Shown: positions 28,945 to 38,079 of the stretch, piece after piece | Layout: each line of letters starts with the position of its first letter | Position numbering within the stretch: position 1 is the first letter of the stretch | From: Microbulbifer variabilis | Lineage (GTDB): Bacteria > Pseudomonadota > Gammaproteobacteria > Pseudomonadales > Cellvibrionaceae | Length of the DNA: 64,000 bases | Direction: 5' to 3' | NCBI RefSeq assembly: GCF_020524905.1 | Contig: NZ_JAIVKI010000017.1 | Span: forward strand, 49,065 to 113,064 | Position numbers and translations under genes: made by a program | Notes under the pieces: model-generated | What the model was told of the DNA's origin: nothing | The model's input: only the letters and a program-made list of their open reading frames with translations | Databases searched by the model: none

Positions 28945-29448
28945 GTGCATATTCTCTGGTACCGATTTACAGTAAAACTAGTGATTTTTTCCATACTGGC
29001 CATCTTGGTGATGGCGGCGGTAGCTTACTATCAGCAACGGGATATCCCAAGAGATCTGGCGCCATCGCTGAAAGGGGAAACATTGAATGGAAATTTAATG
29101 GACCTTGAACATATGACGACTCATGGTCCGGTTCTTATTTATTTCTGGGGCTCATGGTGTCCATATTGTCGCATAGTATCGCCAAAAATTTCTGAGTTGG
29201 CGCGCGAATATCAAGTCCTGGGTGTCGCTATGCAATCTGGGGAGGAGGACGTAGTTAAAGAATATATGCTTCAGCATAATTTAAAGTTCCCAACAATTAA
29301 TGACCCTATGGGTAGCATAAGTGCTCAGTGGGGGATCAAAGTAACGCCAACGATAATTATTGTGGGGAGCGATGGAAAGATTTCTTGGGTTACGAGTGGT
29401 GCTACATCCAAACTAGGATTAAAGCTGCGTATGGAGTTGACTGAGTAA
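28945..29448 (+). CDS. scsD: ScsD-like membrane-anchored thioredoxin (protein disulfide oxidoreductase)
   Basis: 167 residues from GTG 28945. One N-terminal transmembrane helix (~9-28) tethers a periplasmic thioredoxin fold; the redox site is WGSWCPYCR (~66-74) and the cis-Pro segment VTPTIII (~132). ScsD is the usual partner reduced by ScsB in the suppressor-of-copper-sensitivity system. No ScsA/ScsC gene is seen, so this is a minimal two-gene version. Confidence 0.82.
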   Translation: MHILWYRFTVKLVIFSILAILVMAAVAYYQQRDIPRDLAPSLKGETLNGNLMDLEHMTTHGPVLIYFWGSWCPYCRIVSPKISELAREYQVLGVAMQSGEEDVVKEYMLQHNLKFPTINDPMGSISAQWGIKVTPTIIIVGSDGKISWVTSGATSKLGLKLRMELTE

Positions 29449-29596
29449 CCCTTTAAGCATGATCGCCATTCACTAATATCAAGATGTCGTATTATTTATC
29501 CCTAGTTTCCCTGATATCCAGCCCTTCACCACAAGATATAACTATCTTAAATCTCTAGTCTTCACAATTTATTGATTTCAGGTGACGGAGGCTTGT

Positions 29597-30415
29597 GTGT
29601 CGGTCATCGATTCATTTGATTACAAAGATCTCGATGCGCAGAGAGTTGGCAGATTTGACTTTGGAATTAACACCACATTTATCATTTATCGTTTGAAAGA
29701 CACCATTATAGATGCAGGTCCTAGCAATCAATGGAAATACGTCAAGTGGTTTGTGAAAAATAAACCCTTTCGTCAGCTTCTCTTAACTCATCACCATGAA
29801 GATCATAGTGGCAATGCTGGAGCTATCTATAAGTTGACAGGTGTTCAGCCTCGAGCTCCTAAAGCAACGATAGAAATTTTAAAGCGAGGTTTTCGTATCC
29901 CACCACTTCAAAGACTTATTTGGGGGGCGCCGGGGCTGGCGGAAGCGGCAGAGCTGCCAAAGAACTTACGAATAGCCGGTGAGAAGGTGATTCCTATCCC
30001 GACTCCGGGACATGCCAAGGATATGACCTGTTACCTGATGGAGGATCGAGGTTGGATATTCACGGCAGACCTCTATGTGGCCAGTCACCTGAAAATGTTG
30101 CGCAGAGATGAGAGCATTCCGGTTCTGATGCAAAGTATTCGCAAAGTGCTTCAATATAATTTTGACCTTGTCCTTTGTCCCCATCGGGGTATGGTGGAAA
30201 ATGGTAAAAAGAGGCTGCAGGATAAATATGATTACTTGCTTAACTTATCGTGTTCTGCTCAGGAGTTAGGGCGTCAAGGAGTCTCTCTAAAAGAAATTAC
30301 TCGTAGACTTCTGGGAAGGGAGAATATGATGGCTCTTCTTTCTGGATATAACTTCAGTAAAAGAAATTTAATAGCTTCTTGTATGGCTTTGGAACCATCC
30401 AATGAGAATGAGTAA
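29597..30415 (+). CDS. Metallo-beta-lactamase-fold hydrolase, second paralogue
   Basis: 272 residues from GTG 29597, chosen because GGAGG (29587-29591) lies five bases before and because the N-terminus MSVIDSFDYKDLDAQRVGRF then aligns with MSVRETFNYQGLEAIRVGRL of the paralogue at 13538; an upstream GTG (29582) is worse. Zinc motif HHHEDHSGNAGA, GHAKDMTCYLM and LCPHRG are shared. The two genes are well over half identical along their length, so they are a duplicated pair or separate acquisitions of one family. Confidence 0.85.
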   Translation: MSVIDSFDYKDLDAQRVGRFDFGINTTFIIYRLKDTIIDAGPSNQWKYVKWFVKNKPFRQLLLTHHHEDHSGNAGAIYKLTGVQPRAPKATIEILKRGFRIPPLQRLIWGAPGLAEAAELPKNLRIAGEKVIPIPTPGHAKDMTCYLMEDRGWIFTADLYVASHLKMLRRDESIPVLMQSIRKVLQYNFDLVLCPHRGMVENGKKRLQDKYDYLLNLSCSAQELGRQGVSLKEITRRLLGRENMMALLSGYNFSKRNLIASCMALEPSNENE

Positions 30416-30534
30416 CCTGCTAGGATTGATTAGCCTCATAACTTTTACAATACAATTTTTCACAGTTGCTTGTTTCTATTTTCTACCTGGCATAAATTTG
30501 TTGCTTCATGTTTTAAGTGCAAAACGAGGATACG

Positions 30535-31245
30535 GTGGAAAAGTCAGTAAGAAAAATAGGGCTGCTCGGAGGTATGAGCTGGGAGAGTACGCAGCTTTAT
30601 TATAAGTTAATTAATCAGGGGGTTAATCGACATCTAGGGGGGCTGCACTCAGCAGAGATTGTTTTATACAGTGTCGACTTTGCCAGAGTGGAGAAGCTCC
30701 AAAGAATGAGTAAATGGGAAGAAGCCGGGCAGATGTTGGCCAAGGCAGCCCTGGCTTTGGAATCGGCAGGGGCAGACTGTGTTCTCATTTGTACCAACAC
30801 AATGCATAAAGTGGCCGAGCAGGTAGCGTCTTCGATTGATATCCCTCTCCTTCATATTGCAGATGCCGTGTCTGAAGTTTTGCTCAGAGAAAATGTGAAG
30901 AAAGTGGGATTGCTAGGTACTGCTTTCACCATGGAGCAGGATTTTTACCGCAGATATATCCAGGATAAATATGGAATAACTCTAGTTGTTCCCTCGGCTC
31001 CTGACAGGGAAATTGTGCATAGTGTTATCTATGAGGAGCTTTGTAAAGGAAGGATCAAAGATTCATCAAGAGTGGAGTATCTACGCATTATCCGCTCTCT
31101 GTCTGGTCAAGGAGTTGAGTCTGTGATTCTGGGCTGTACCGAGATTGGTCTGTTGGTCTCTCAAGAGGATATAGAAATTCCACTTCTGGATACTACTCAA
31201 ATACATGCTAATAAGGCTGTGGATTTTGCTTTAGACGACTTGTAG
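30535..31245 (+). CDS. Aspartate/glutamate racemase family protein
   Basis: 236 residues from GTG 30535, with GAGG about six bases upstream. N-terminal GLLGGMSWESTQLYYKLINQ, first catalytic Cys in LICTNTMHKV (~84), second in ILGCTEIGLLV (~196): the two-cysteine, PLP-independent racemase layout of the YgeA/aspartate racemase branch. YgeA-like enzymes racemise several amino acids or are broad-specificity; the real substrate is not evident. It follows the metallo-hydrolase gene by 119 bases and may be co-transcribed. Confidence 0.83.
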   Translation: MEKSVRKIGLLGGMSWESTQLYYKLINQGVNRHLGGLHSAEIVLYSVDFARVEKLQRMSKWEEAGQMLAKAALALESAGADCVLICTNTMHKVAEQVASSIDIPLLHIADAVSEVLLRENVKKVGLLGTAFTMEQDFYRRYIQDKYGITLVVPSAPDREIVHSVIYEELCKGRIKDSSRVEYLRIIRSLSGQGVESVILGCTEIGLLVSQEDIEIPLLDTTQIHANKAVDFALDDL

Positions 31246-31775
31246 CTTATCTATGGGCTGGGGGCTCCAGTAAGCTTTGTGAGTCCCAGTATCTCATCGT
31301 GGATGATGGTCCCCTAAAGTTTTCCATTTATAGGATGTTCAGTTTCACTTTTGGGTAAATATCATTTAATATTCTTCCTGTGCTCGATTTGGATGATAAT
31401 TACCTAGTCAGTATCCAATTTTTTCAGGGCGACAATTCCCTTTAAGTCCGTTTTATCCTTTCTTATCTTAATGTCATAAATGGCATCATTTCCCAGAATG
31501 ACATGATTTAAATTGTCAATATCTGTTATTTAGGTATTTTAATTTTCCATTTTTACTGGCATTTTTTACCTGTGTCACGCTTCTTGCAGTGATTAAAAAT
31601 GATGATGTTCATCATTGAGGTTTTCGGCCTAAATTCGTGCGTTACTCAGTGCGCGCTATCTAAATCAGGCGCAGATTTCGCTGTTTCTGATTTCGTGCAT
31701 ACGTGAGCCAACACATTGCCGAAAATTGATTGATTGGGATTAGAAGATAAAATTAATAATTGACAGGGTAATTAC
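31246..31775. other. Long leader region of the TonB receptor gene
   Basis: 530 bases, AT-rich, without a credible gene. It contains the 19-base palindrome at 31598-31616 described separately and should hold the receptor promoter. No recognisable riboswitch fold. Confidence 0.5.
31598..31616. promoter_or_regulatory. Perfect palindrome AATGATGA-TGT-TCATCATT
   Basis: Eight-base arms pair perfectly around a 3-base spacer, 160 bases upstream of the TonB receptor start. The size and symmetry suit a dimeric repressor operator (for example a metal or nutrient regulator), but it does not match the Fur 19-mer well, so the regulator is unknown. Confidence 0.45.
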
Positions 31776-34301
31776 ATGAAAGAAGATAAGAAGCGCTGGC
31801 TAGTAGCCTGTGGCGCTCCATCACTGCTGGCAATGGCGGTTGCCGCGGCATCTAGCCCCGCAATTGCCGAGGATGCCCTTCTGGAGGAGGTCATCACCAT
31901 CGGTACCCGTGTTGAAGGGCGCTCTGCGACAGATTCCTCGGCACCAATCGATATTGTCACCGGTGATGAATTCGTTAACCAGGGGGATGGGGATCTCAAC
32001 AACCTACTGCGTAATGTAGTGCCCTCTTACAATGTGAATGCCAAGCCAATTTCCGATGCGGCATCCATCGTGCGCCCAGCGAACCTTCGTGGACTGCCAC
32101 CGGATAGCACCCTGGTATTGGTAAATGGCAAGCGTCGTCACAGAGCTTCGGTAATCTCTTTCCTGGGAAGTGGTGTATCGGATGGCGCTCAGGGCCCGGA
32201 TATCTCCGCCATACCAGCCATAGCACTGAAGCAGGTAGAAGTGCTTCGCGACGGTGCAGCGGCTCAGTACGGCTCCGATGCTATTGCCGGGGTGATTAAC
32301 TTCCAGCTTAAAGACGCTGCCGAGGGTGGCACCGTTGAAGTGAAGCATGCCACTACCGCAGAAGGCGATGGTGACCAGAGTATGGTTGCCGCTAATTTCG
32401 GCCTGCCACTAACCGATTCCGGCTTCGTCAACTTCAGCATGGAGTATCGTGAACAGGACTCCACCAGTCGCAGTGTACAGCGGGATGATGCTGCTCAGCT
32501 GATCGCGGATGGCAACACCTATGTTGCTAACCCTGCGCAAATCTGGGGCCAGCCCGAAGTTAATGATGACACTAAGTTCTTTATTAACAGTGCCATTGAG
32601 TTAAGTGATGCGGTTGAGCTATATGCTTTTGGTAACTACGCCAGCCGTTCCACCGATGGGGGATTCTATTATCGTAATCCTGAGACTCGGGCAGGCGTTT
32701 TTGCAAAGGAGGTTGATTCAGATGTGGATGAAGATGGTGATGGGGAACTGGATAAAATTCTAGTTCCTTTGATAGGCGACCTAGATCCCAGCAATGGTAT
32801 TGATGACTGTCAAAATGTCAGTGTCTCTGAAGCCCACGATCTTGATGAGTGTTTCTCCTATACCGAGATGTTCCCCGGCGGCTTTACTCCTCGCTTTGGT
32901 GGTGACCTGGAAGATTACTCCATGGTCTTAGGCCTTCGTGGTGAGTTCGCCAATGGCATTGGCTATGATGTCAGCGCCAGTAGGGGGCGTAACCAGGTAG
33001 ATTTTAATATCTACAATACCGTGAATGCCACCATGGGTCCTGATACTCCAACCAAATTCAGCCCCGGCGGATATGCGCAAACTGAAACCAATTTTAATAT
33101 TGACCTGACCAAGGCTGCGGAAGTCGCCGGTAAAACACTATACATGGCCGGTGGTTTTGAATGGCGTGAGGAGGAATTCCAGGTCAGAATGGGAGATGAA
33201 GCCTCTTGGACTACTGGACCCTTGACTGAGCAGGGCTTCTTGATAGGTTCCAATGGCTTTTCTGGTTTTGGCCCGGAAGTAGCTGGCACTTTCGATCGGG
33301 ACAATATTGCCCTTTACACTGATTTTGAACTGGAAATGACCGATAGCTTACGGTTAGGTGCGGCCTCACGTTGGGAGGACTTTTCTGACTTCGGCAGCAC
33401 TTTCAATTACAAGCTTTCCGCGCACTGGGCAATCAACGACATAATTGCGTTGCGCTCTACCTACAGTACCGGCTTCCGTGCGCCGACACCTGGCCAGTCT
33501 AATATCAGTAATGTGACTACGGCATTTACCGATGGTCAGTTGGCGAACCGTGGCACTATCCCTCCAACTAACCCTATTGCAGCATTGAAGGGCGGTAAGC
33601 AACTGCAACCTGAAGAGTCTAAGAGCTTTACCATTGGTACGATCATTGCTGCTGGCGACTGGGATATAACGCTCGATTACTTCCAAATCGCCGTGAGCGA
33701 CCGTATCACCCAGTCTGCGAATCAGGAACTGAGTGACGCTGAGCGTGCTCAGCTAGTGGCAGATGGAATTAGTGGTGCTGACTCCCTTCAGTACTTCCGT
33801 TTTTATACCAATGACTTTGATACCAAGACCCGTGGTATCGACCTAGTGGCTACTTATCCACTTGGTGACGCCACCGACTTGAGCTTTGCTGCCAACTGGA
33901 CAGATACAGAGGTTACCGATTTCAGTCCAGATACAATGGATGATATGCGCCTCAAGCAGCTGGAAGATGGTCTGCCTAATGTTCGTGGTAATGCAACCGT
34001 TTCACATGCCGGTGATGGCTGGCGTGGGTTGGTTCGTCTGAACTACTACGGTAGCTATTGGGAGGCGCATTTGGATGATTACAGCTTACCCATTGATGCC
34101 GGTGATGAGTGGACGGTGGATATCGAAGGGGCTTACGACTTCACGGAGTCTTTGTCCCTGATTGCTGGTGCAGAGAACCTGTTTAACAACTACCCAGATA
34201 AAAACCCCTGGTCAGGTGTAGCAGGTGCTAAATACCCGGAAACCGCCCCCATGGGCTTCAATGGTGCGCTCTACTATGTGCGTGCACAGTATGACTTTTA
34301 A
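31776..34301 (+). CDS. TonB-dependent outer-membrane receptor
   Basis: 841 residues. Signal peptide to about residue 30 (PAIAEDALLEEV), TonB box-like EEVITIGTR, plug domain (~45-170; LRGLPPDSTLVLVNGKRRHR, VEVLRDGAAAQYGSDAIAGVINF), then a 22-strand barrel ending in the typical aromatic terminus YYVRAQYDF. It imports a ligand across the outer membrane using TonB energy. The closest style is the iron/vitamin/carbohydrate receptors with a DISAIPA plug segment; the ligand cannot be assigned. Single gene with its own terminator. Confidence 0.9.
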   Translation: MKEDKKRWLVACGAPSLLAMAVAAASSPAIAEDALLEEVITIGTRVEGRSATDSSAPIDIVTGDEFVNQGDGDLNNLLRNVVPSYNVNAKPISDAASIVRPANLRGLPPDSTLVLVNGKRRHRASVISFLGSGVSDGAQGPDISAIPAIALKQVEVLRDGAAAQYGSDAIAGVINFQLKDAAEGGTVEVKHATTAEGDGDQSMVAANFGLPLTDSGFVNFSMEYREQDSTSRSVQRDDAAQLIADGNTYVANPAQIWGQPEVNDDTKFFINSAIELSDAVELYAFGNYASRSTDGGFYYRNPETRAGVFAKEVDSDVDEDGDGELDKILVPLIGDLDPSNGIDDCQNVSVSEAHDLDECFSYTEMFPGGFTPRFGGDLEDYSMVLGLRGEFANGIGYDVSASRGRNQVDFNIYNTVNATMGPDTPTKFSPGGYAQTETNFNIDLTKAAEVAGKTLYMAGGFEWREEEFQVRMGDEASWTTGPLTEQGFLIGSNGFSGFGPEVAGTFDRDNIALYTDFELEMTDSLRLGAASRWEDFSDFGSTFNYKLSAHWAINDIIALRSTYSTGFRAPTPGQSNISNVTTAFTDGQLANRGTIPPTNPIAALKGGKQLQPEESKSFTIGTIIAAGDWDITLDYFQIAVSDRITQSANQELSDAERAQLVADGISGADSLQYFRFYTNDFDTKTRGIDLVATYPLGDATDLSFAANWTDTEVTDFSPDTMDDMRLKQLEDGLPNVRGNATVSHAGDGWRGLVRLNYYGSYWEAHLDDYSLPIDAGDEWTVDIEGAYDFTESLSLIAGAENLFNNYPDKNPWSGVAGAKYPETAPMGFNGALYYVRAQYDF

Positions 34302-34373
34302 GCTTGTTAGGTAAGTTGGAGGGCTAGATTGGCCTTTATACAACGTTATTATTTATAAGCTGTACCTCCTATG

Positions 34374-34404
34374 AAAAGCCCGCAGATTCTGCGGGCTTTT
34401 TCTT
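34374..34404 (+). terminator. Rho-independent terminator of the TonB receptor gene
   Basis: AGCCCGCA (34377-34384) pairs perfectly with TGCGGGCT (34390-34397) around a 5-base loop, with AAAA before and TTTTTCTT after. The A-tract before it makes it usable in both directions, so it may also end the minus-strand gene at 34408. Confidence 0.88.
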
Positions 34405-34407
34405 GTG

Positions 34408-34866
34408 TTACATATCCCAGAGCGAATTAGTTGCCATAGATAGGGTGATGCGTTCTTTGTCTTGAATCTGCTTTAAATCCTCAAAGACTTCTTTCACCTC
34501 CATAGACTCAATAGCGCCATAAACGGCTTCATAGAGGCTTGAAAAATACCGATCCACTTCCCGTCCAATATTATTGACTTCTTTAATTGTGGGAGGATCG
34601 CTTAGTGGTAGTTGCCGAATAAAATCGTGAGCGCTTTCTTCGTGAGTGTACTGTAGCCAGGTCTGCATGACTCTTTGCTGGGCGATTTCTCCATAATTCG
34701 AGAGGTTTCTCGCCATACGCTGTTCGTGCTCCAACATATGCTTCAACAACAATTGCGTTCGATAATCCTCGGATTTGTCGAGTAAATCTTCATATAAGAC
34801 CGCCATGTCCAGGTGAAACTTCTCCGCGTCTCGAATGATCTCAAATGCCTGCTTGAAAGTTTTCAT
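34408..34866 (-). CDS. Ferritin-like/rubrerythrin-like helical protein
   Basis: 152 residues, all-helical by composition (EIIRDAEKFHLDMAVLYEDLL, LLLKHMLEHEQRMARNL, YTHEESAHDFI). Glu and His residues are spaced EKFH/EHEQ/EESAH in the way of ferritin-like four-helix bundles, so a di-metal or structural bundle is likely; I do not recognise the exact family. It lies 82 bases beyond nuoN on the same strand and could be read through from the nuo operon. Confidence 0.65.
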   Translation of the reverse strand: MKTFKQAFEIIRDAEKFHLDMAVLYEDLLDKSEDYRTQLLLKHMLEHEQRMARNLSNYGEIAQQRVMQTWLQYTHEESAHDFIRQLPLSDPPTIKEVNNIGREVDRYFSSLYEAVYGAIESMEVKEVFEDLKQIQDKERITLSMATNSLWDM

Positions 34867-34948
34867 AGATTTGCCCTTTGGTACCTAGGAAATTGTTATT
34901 GGGCAGAAAACAGGTCGTTTCTTCTTGCGGCCATACCCTAATTAATCT

Positions 34949-36490
34949 TTATAGTGCATTTATCCAGTTGATCAAGATCTGGGGGAATATGCCAAAAACC
35001 AATAGAGCCGTTGTCAGTATCAACAACAATAGCTGACCAGATGTAGCGATTTGTACCGCTCCGGTATTATTTATGTCGGGAACATTATCACGTTGAACCA
35101 TAGTTAGGAGTAAGCGTAGATAGTAAAAAAGTCCCAGTGCGCTGCCAATTACCACACCCGCAAGAAGCACCCACATTTGTCCTTCTACACCAGCGGTAAA
35201 TACATAAAATTTGCCAATAAAACCAATAGTCAGGGGGATTCCGGCGAGGGAAAGCAGCATGGCGGCAAAACAACCTGCCAGCCAAGGGGAGCGCCATAAT
35301 AGTCCCCGATAAAACGCTCGTTGATAGGGGTTTTGTACGTCTGAAAGGGGGCTTTCAGGGTACTCGCCTTTAAGTACTTTTTCTTCAACAGAATCAGCTA
35401 CTAAGCCTATAACTGCAAAAGATCCCAGCGTGGTAATTATGTATGCCACCAGATAATAAATAACTGCTTCAGTACCAAAAGTGCTTTTACCTATAATAAA
35501 GGCCACAATCAAATAACCGATATGGCCAATAGAGGAGTAGGCTAAAAGTCGTTTAATATTAGTTTGCATCAATGCCAGGAGATTTCCTACCAACATACTG
35601 GCTATGGCTGCTATAGAGAGCATATCGAGTAAAACCTGACTACTGTACAGATCCAAGATGTTAAAAAAACGTAATAGAAAACCTATTACAGCACCTTTGC
35701 CAACAGTTGCAATTAAGGCGGTTGTCGGTGTTGGGGCTCCTTGATATACATCTGGTGTCCAAATGTGAAATGGCACCAGAGATAATTTAAAAGCTATAGA
35801 AATGAGCAGTAAGGTAACTCCGGTTGCAAATAATGTGGAGGTCTGGGATAGCTCTGTTATGCGCGAAGCTATTCCGACAAAATCCAGTGCTCCACTTGCA
35901 CTATAAATAAGGGCAATTCCAAATAAGCCAAGGGCGGTGGATAGTGCTGACAGAATTAAATATTTAATTGCTGACTCAAGAGATTGAAGTTTTTCTCTTT
36001 TAGGGGATAGGTCGCCAGTCAATGAAAATCCGAGCATTGGGTATAGGGAGAGACTGATAAGTTCAAGACCAAGAAAGAAAGTGGCAAAATGGCTCGAAAA
36101 AATCAGTGTACAAGCGCCTAACATAGCCAGTAGCAATAGGATGTAATACTCCTCAGGGTAACTTCCCGAGATCCCCTTGGGATCACAGCGCAAACGTAGG
36201 TAGTTATACCCCATGATACTAATCGCAAAGGCTGTTAGAAGTAATATGAGGCAGAAAAATAAAGCGGTGTAGTCAACCTGGAGTAATCCAGTCACCTGAA
36301 TAGAGCTGGTCGCTCCAGATAGAGAACCAGCAACCCAAAAACAAGATGTCATGGCTAACACCAGAGTGATCGTGGTGGTTGCCAACGCACCCAGGTGCCC
36401 TCGCCAAAATGATACCTGTAATAAAAGAATCACTATACCTGCACTTAGTATCAGTAGGGGTAATATCCCAAAAAGTTCCTGAGCGCTCAT
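34949..36490 (-). CDS. nuoN: NADH-quinone oxidoreductase subunit N
   Basis: 513 residues, 14 transmembrane helices of the antiporter-like fold. Proton-path residues appear in LGLELISLSLYPM, a helix carrying KYLILSALSTALGLFG, and FKLSLVPFHIWTPDVYQGAPTP-type sequence in TM7-8. Last gene of the complex I operon; its ATG overlaps the nuoM stop by 4 bases. Located in the inner-membrane arm of complex I. Confidence 0.93.
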   Translation of the reverse strand: MSAQELFGILPLLILSAGIVILLLQVSFWRGHLGALATTTITLVLAMTSCFWVAGSLSGATSSIQVTGLLQVDYTALFFCLILLLTAFAISIMGYNYLRLRCDPKGISGSYPEEYYILLLLAMLGACTLIFSSHFATFFLGLELISLSLYPMLGFSLTGDLSPKREKLQSLESAIKYLILSALSTALGLFGIALIYSASGALDFVGIASRITELSQTSTLFATGVTLLLISIAFKLSLVPFHIWTPDVYQGAPTPTTALIATVGKGAVIGFLLRFFNILDLYSSQVLLDMLSIAAIASMLVGNLLALMQTNIKRLLAYSSIGHIGYLIVAFIIGKSTFGTEAVIYYLVAYIITTLGSFAVIGLVADSVEEKVLKGEYPESPLSDVQNPYQRAFYRGLLWRSPWLAGCFAAMLLSLAGIPLTIGFIGKFYVFTAGVEGQMWVLLAGVVIGSALGLFYYLRLLLTMVQRDNVPDINNTGAVQIATSGQLLLLILTTALLVFGIFPQILINWINAL

Positions 36491-38079
36491 GGAGTTGTAT
36501 CCTCTATTGAGGTGTGTTCGAGCCTGGTTGGGTGTGTTTGAGAAGATATTTTTTCAGGGGAGAATTTCTGAATATTTAACACCGCTTCAATTTTCGTAGT
36601 AGATCGTTGTACGGTCTGTTCGGCGATATTGAATATCGGTTGTGGATGTAAACCGATAAATACCAGAAGTGCGGCGAGTGTGAGCAGGGCACAGGATTCT
36701 CGTATATTAAGATCTGTCGCTTCGTGCTCTCGAATTGGCTTTTCCAGTCTTTTATTTAACTTCCCAAAAAAGACCTTTTGCATCATGAGTAGGGCATAGA
36801 GCGCAGCACCAATAAGCCCGATTGCCGCTAGGGCTGTCATCCAATGATTGGTACGGAAGCTACCCACCAGTACAGTGAACTCGGCGACAAAGTTGCCGAG
36901 GCCGGGAAGGCCCAATGATGCCACAGCAAAAAAAAGCGCAATGGCAGATAACTTTGGCAGTCTGCCCCAAAGGCCACCCAGTTGCTGCATATCCCGGGTA
37001 TGGAGGCGATGTTGCAAGGCTCCTACTAAGGCAAACAGTGCTGCGGTACTCAAACCATGAGCAATCATTTGCATTACTGCCCCTTGTATCGCAATAGTGT
37101 CAAGGGCATAAAGACCAAGTAAAACAAATCCCATGTGGCTAACACTGGAATAGGCTACGAGTCTCTTCATATCTCGTTGGGCAAACGCGAGCATCGCACC
37201 ATAAATAATACTGATAGCGCCAATGGTCATCGCAACAGGTGCAAATTCAATAGAGCTTTCAGGAAATAGGGGGAGATTGAAGCGTAATAGACCATAAGCT
37301 CCAGTTTTAAGGAGAATGGCAGCCAACAGGATACTGCCTGCCGTAGGTGCTTGAGTATGTGCATCAGGCAGCCAGGTATGGAAAGGTAGTGCAGGTAATT
37401 TGACGATAAAAGCAACAAAGAAGCCCAGCATTAACCAGTAGGCAATTCCCGGTGGGAGGCGGGCATTTAACAGTGCATTGTAATTAAAGGTTAGCTGCCC
37501 AGTGTTGGTATAGTGAATGTAAACCAAACCAACTATAGCAATCAACATGAGAAGGCTACTAGCCTGAGTAAAAATGAAGAATTTGATCGCGGCATAAATA
37601 CGCTGCTCATATCCCCACACCGCGATAAGAAATAGCATGGGTATCAACATGACTTCCCAAAAAAAGAAAAACAGGAAAAGATCAATAGCGGTAAAAACAC
37701 CCACAACCCCAGCCAGAGTCCACAGGTAATTGAAATAGAAAAATCCTCTGCGGAAACTTATATCGTTCCATGTCATCAAAACGCCAAAAATACCCATTGC
37801 CAGGGTCAGCGCCAGCATGAGAAAGCTTAAGCCATCAATGGCTAGATGGAAGTCAATTCCAAACCGGGGAATCCAAGATATTTGTAAACTATCCCACCAT
37901 GGTTCCGCTGTCCCCACTCCGGTTGAATGAATAAATGTGAAATAGTTTGTGAGTAGCATGGCGGTGAGCAGCAGAGTTATCAGACTGATCCAACGTCCAC
38001 CAGCTTTAAAATAACGTTCTGACAGCCAAGCAATTATGCCGCCAGTGAACAATATAATAATGATTGCCAATAGGGTCAT
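36487..38079 (-). CDS. nuoM: NADH-quinone oxidoreductase subunit M
   Basis: 530 residues from ATG 38079, which overlaps the nuoL stop by 4 bases (ATGA); a longer frame to 38139 runs inside nuoL. Antiporter-like membrane subunit with the conserved Glu in FFFFWEVMLIPMFL-type helix (visible FFWEVMLIPM) and Lys in FIVKLPALPFHTWLPDAHTQ. Pumps protons within the membrane arm. Confidence 0.93.
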   Translation of the reverse strand: MTLLAIIIILFTGGIIAWLSERYFKAGGRWISLITLLLTAMLLTNYFTFIHSTGVGTAEPWWDSLQISWIPRFGIDFHLAIDGLSFLMLALTLAMGIFGVLMTWNDISFRRGFFYFNYLWTLAGVVGVFTAIDLFLFFFFWEVMLIPMLFLIAVWGYEQRIYAAIKFFIFTQASSLLMLIAIVGLVYIHYTNTGQLTFNYNALLNARLPPGIAYWLMLGFFVAFIVKLPALPFHTWLPDAHTQAPTAGSILLAAILLKTGAYGLLRFNLPLFPESSIEFAPVAMTIGAISIIYGAMLAFAQRDMKRLVAYSSVSHMGFVLLGLYALDTIAIQGAVMQMIAHGLSTAALFALVGALQHRLHTRDMQQLGGLWGRLPKLSAIALFFAVASLGLPGLGNFVAEFTVLVGSFRTNHWMTALAAIGLIGAALYALLMMQKVFFGKLNKRLEKPIREHEATDLNIRESCALLTLAALLVFIGLHPQPIFNIAEQTVQRSTTKIEAVLNIQKFSPEKISSQTHPTRLEHTSIEDTTP

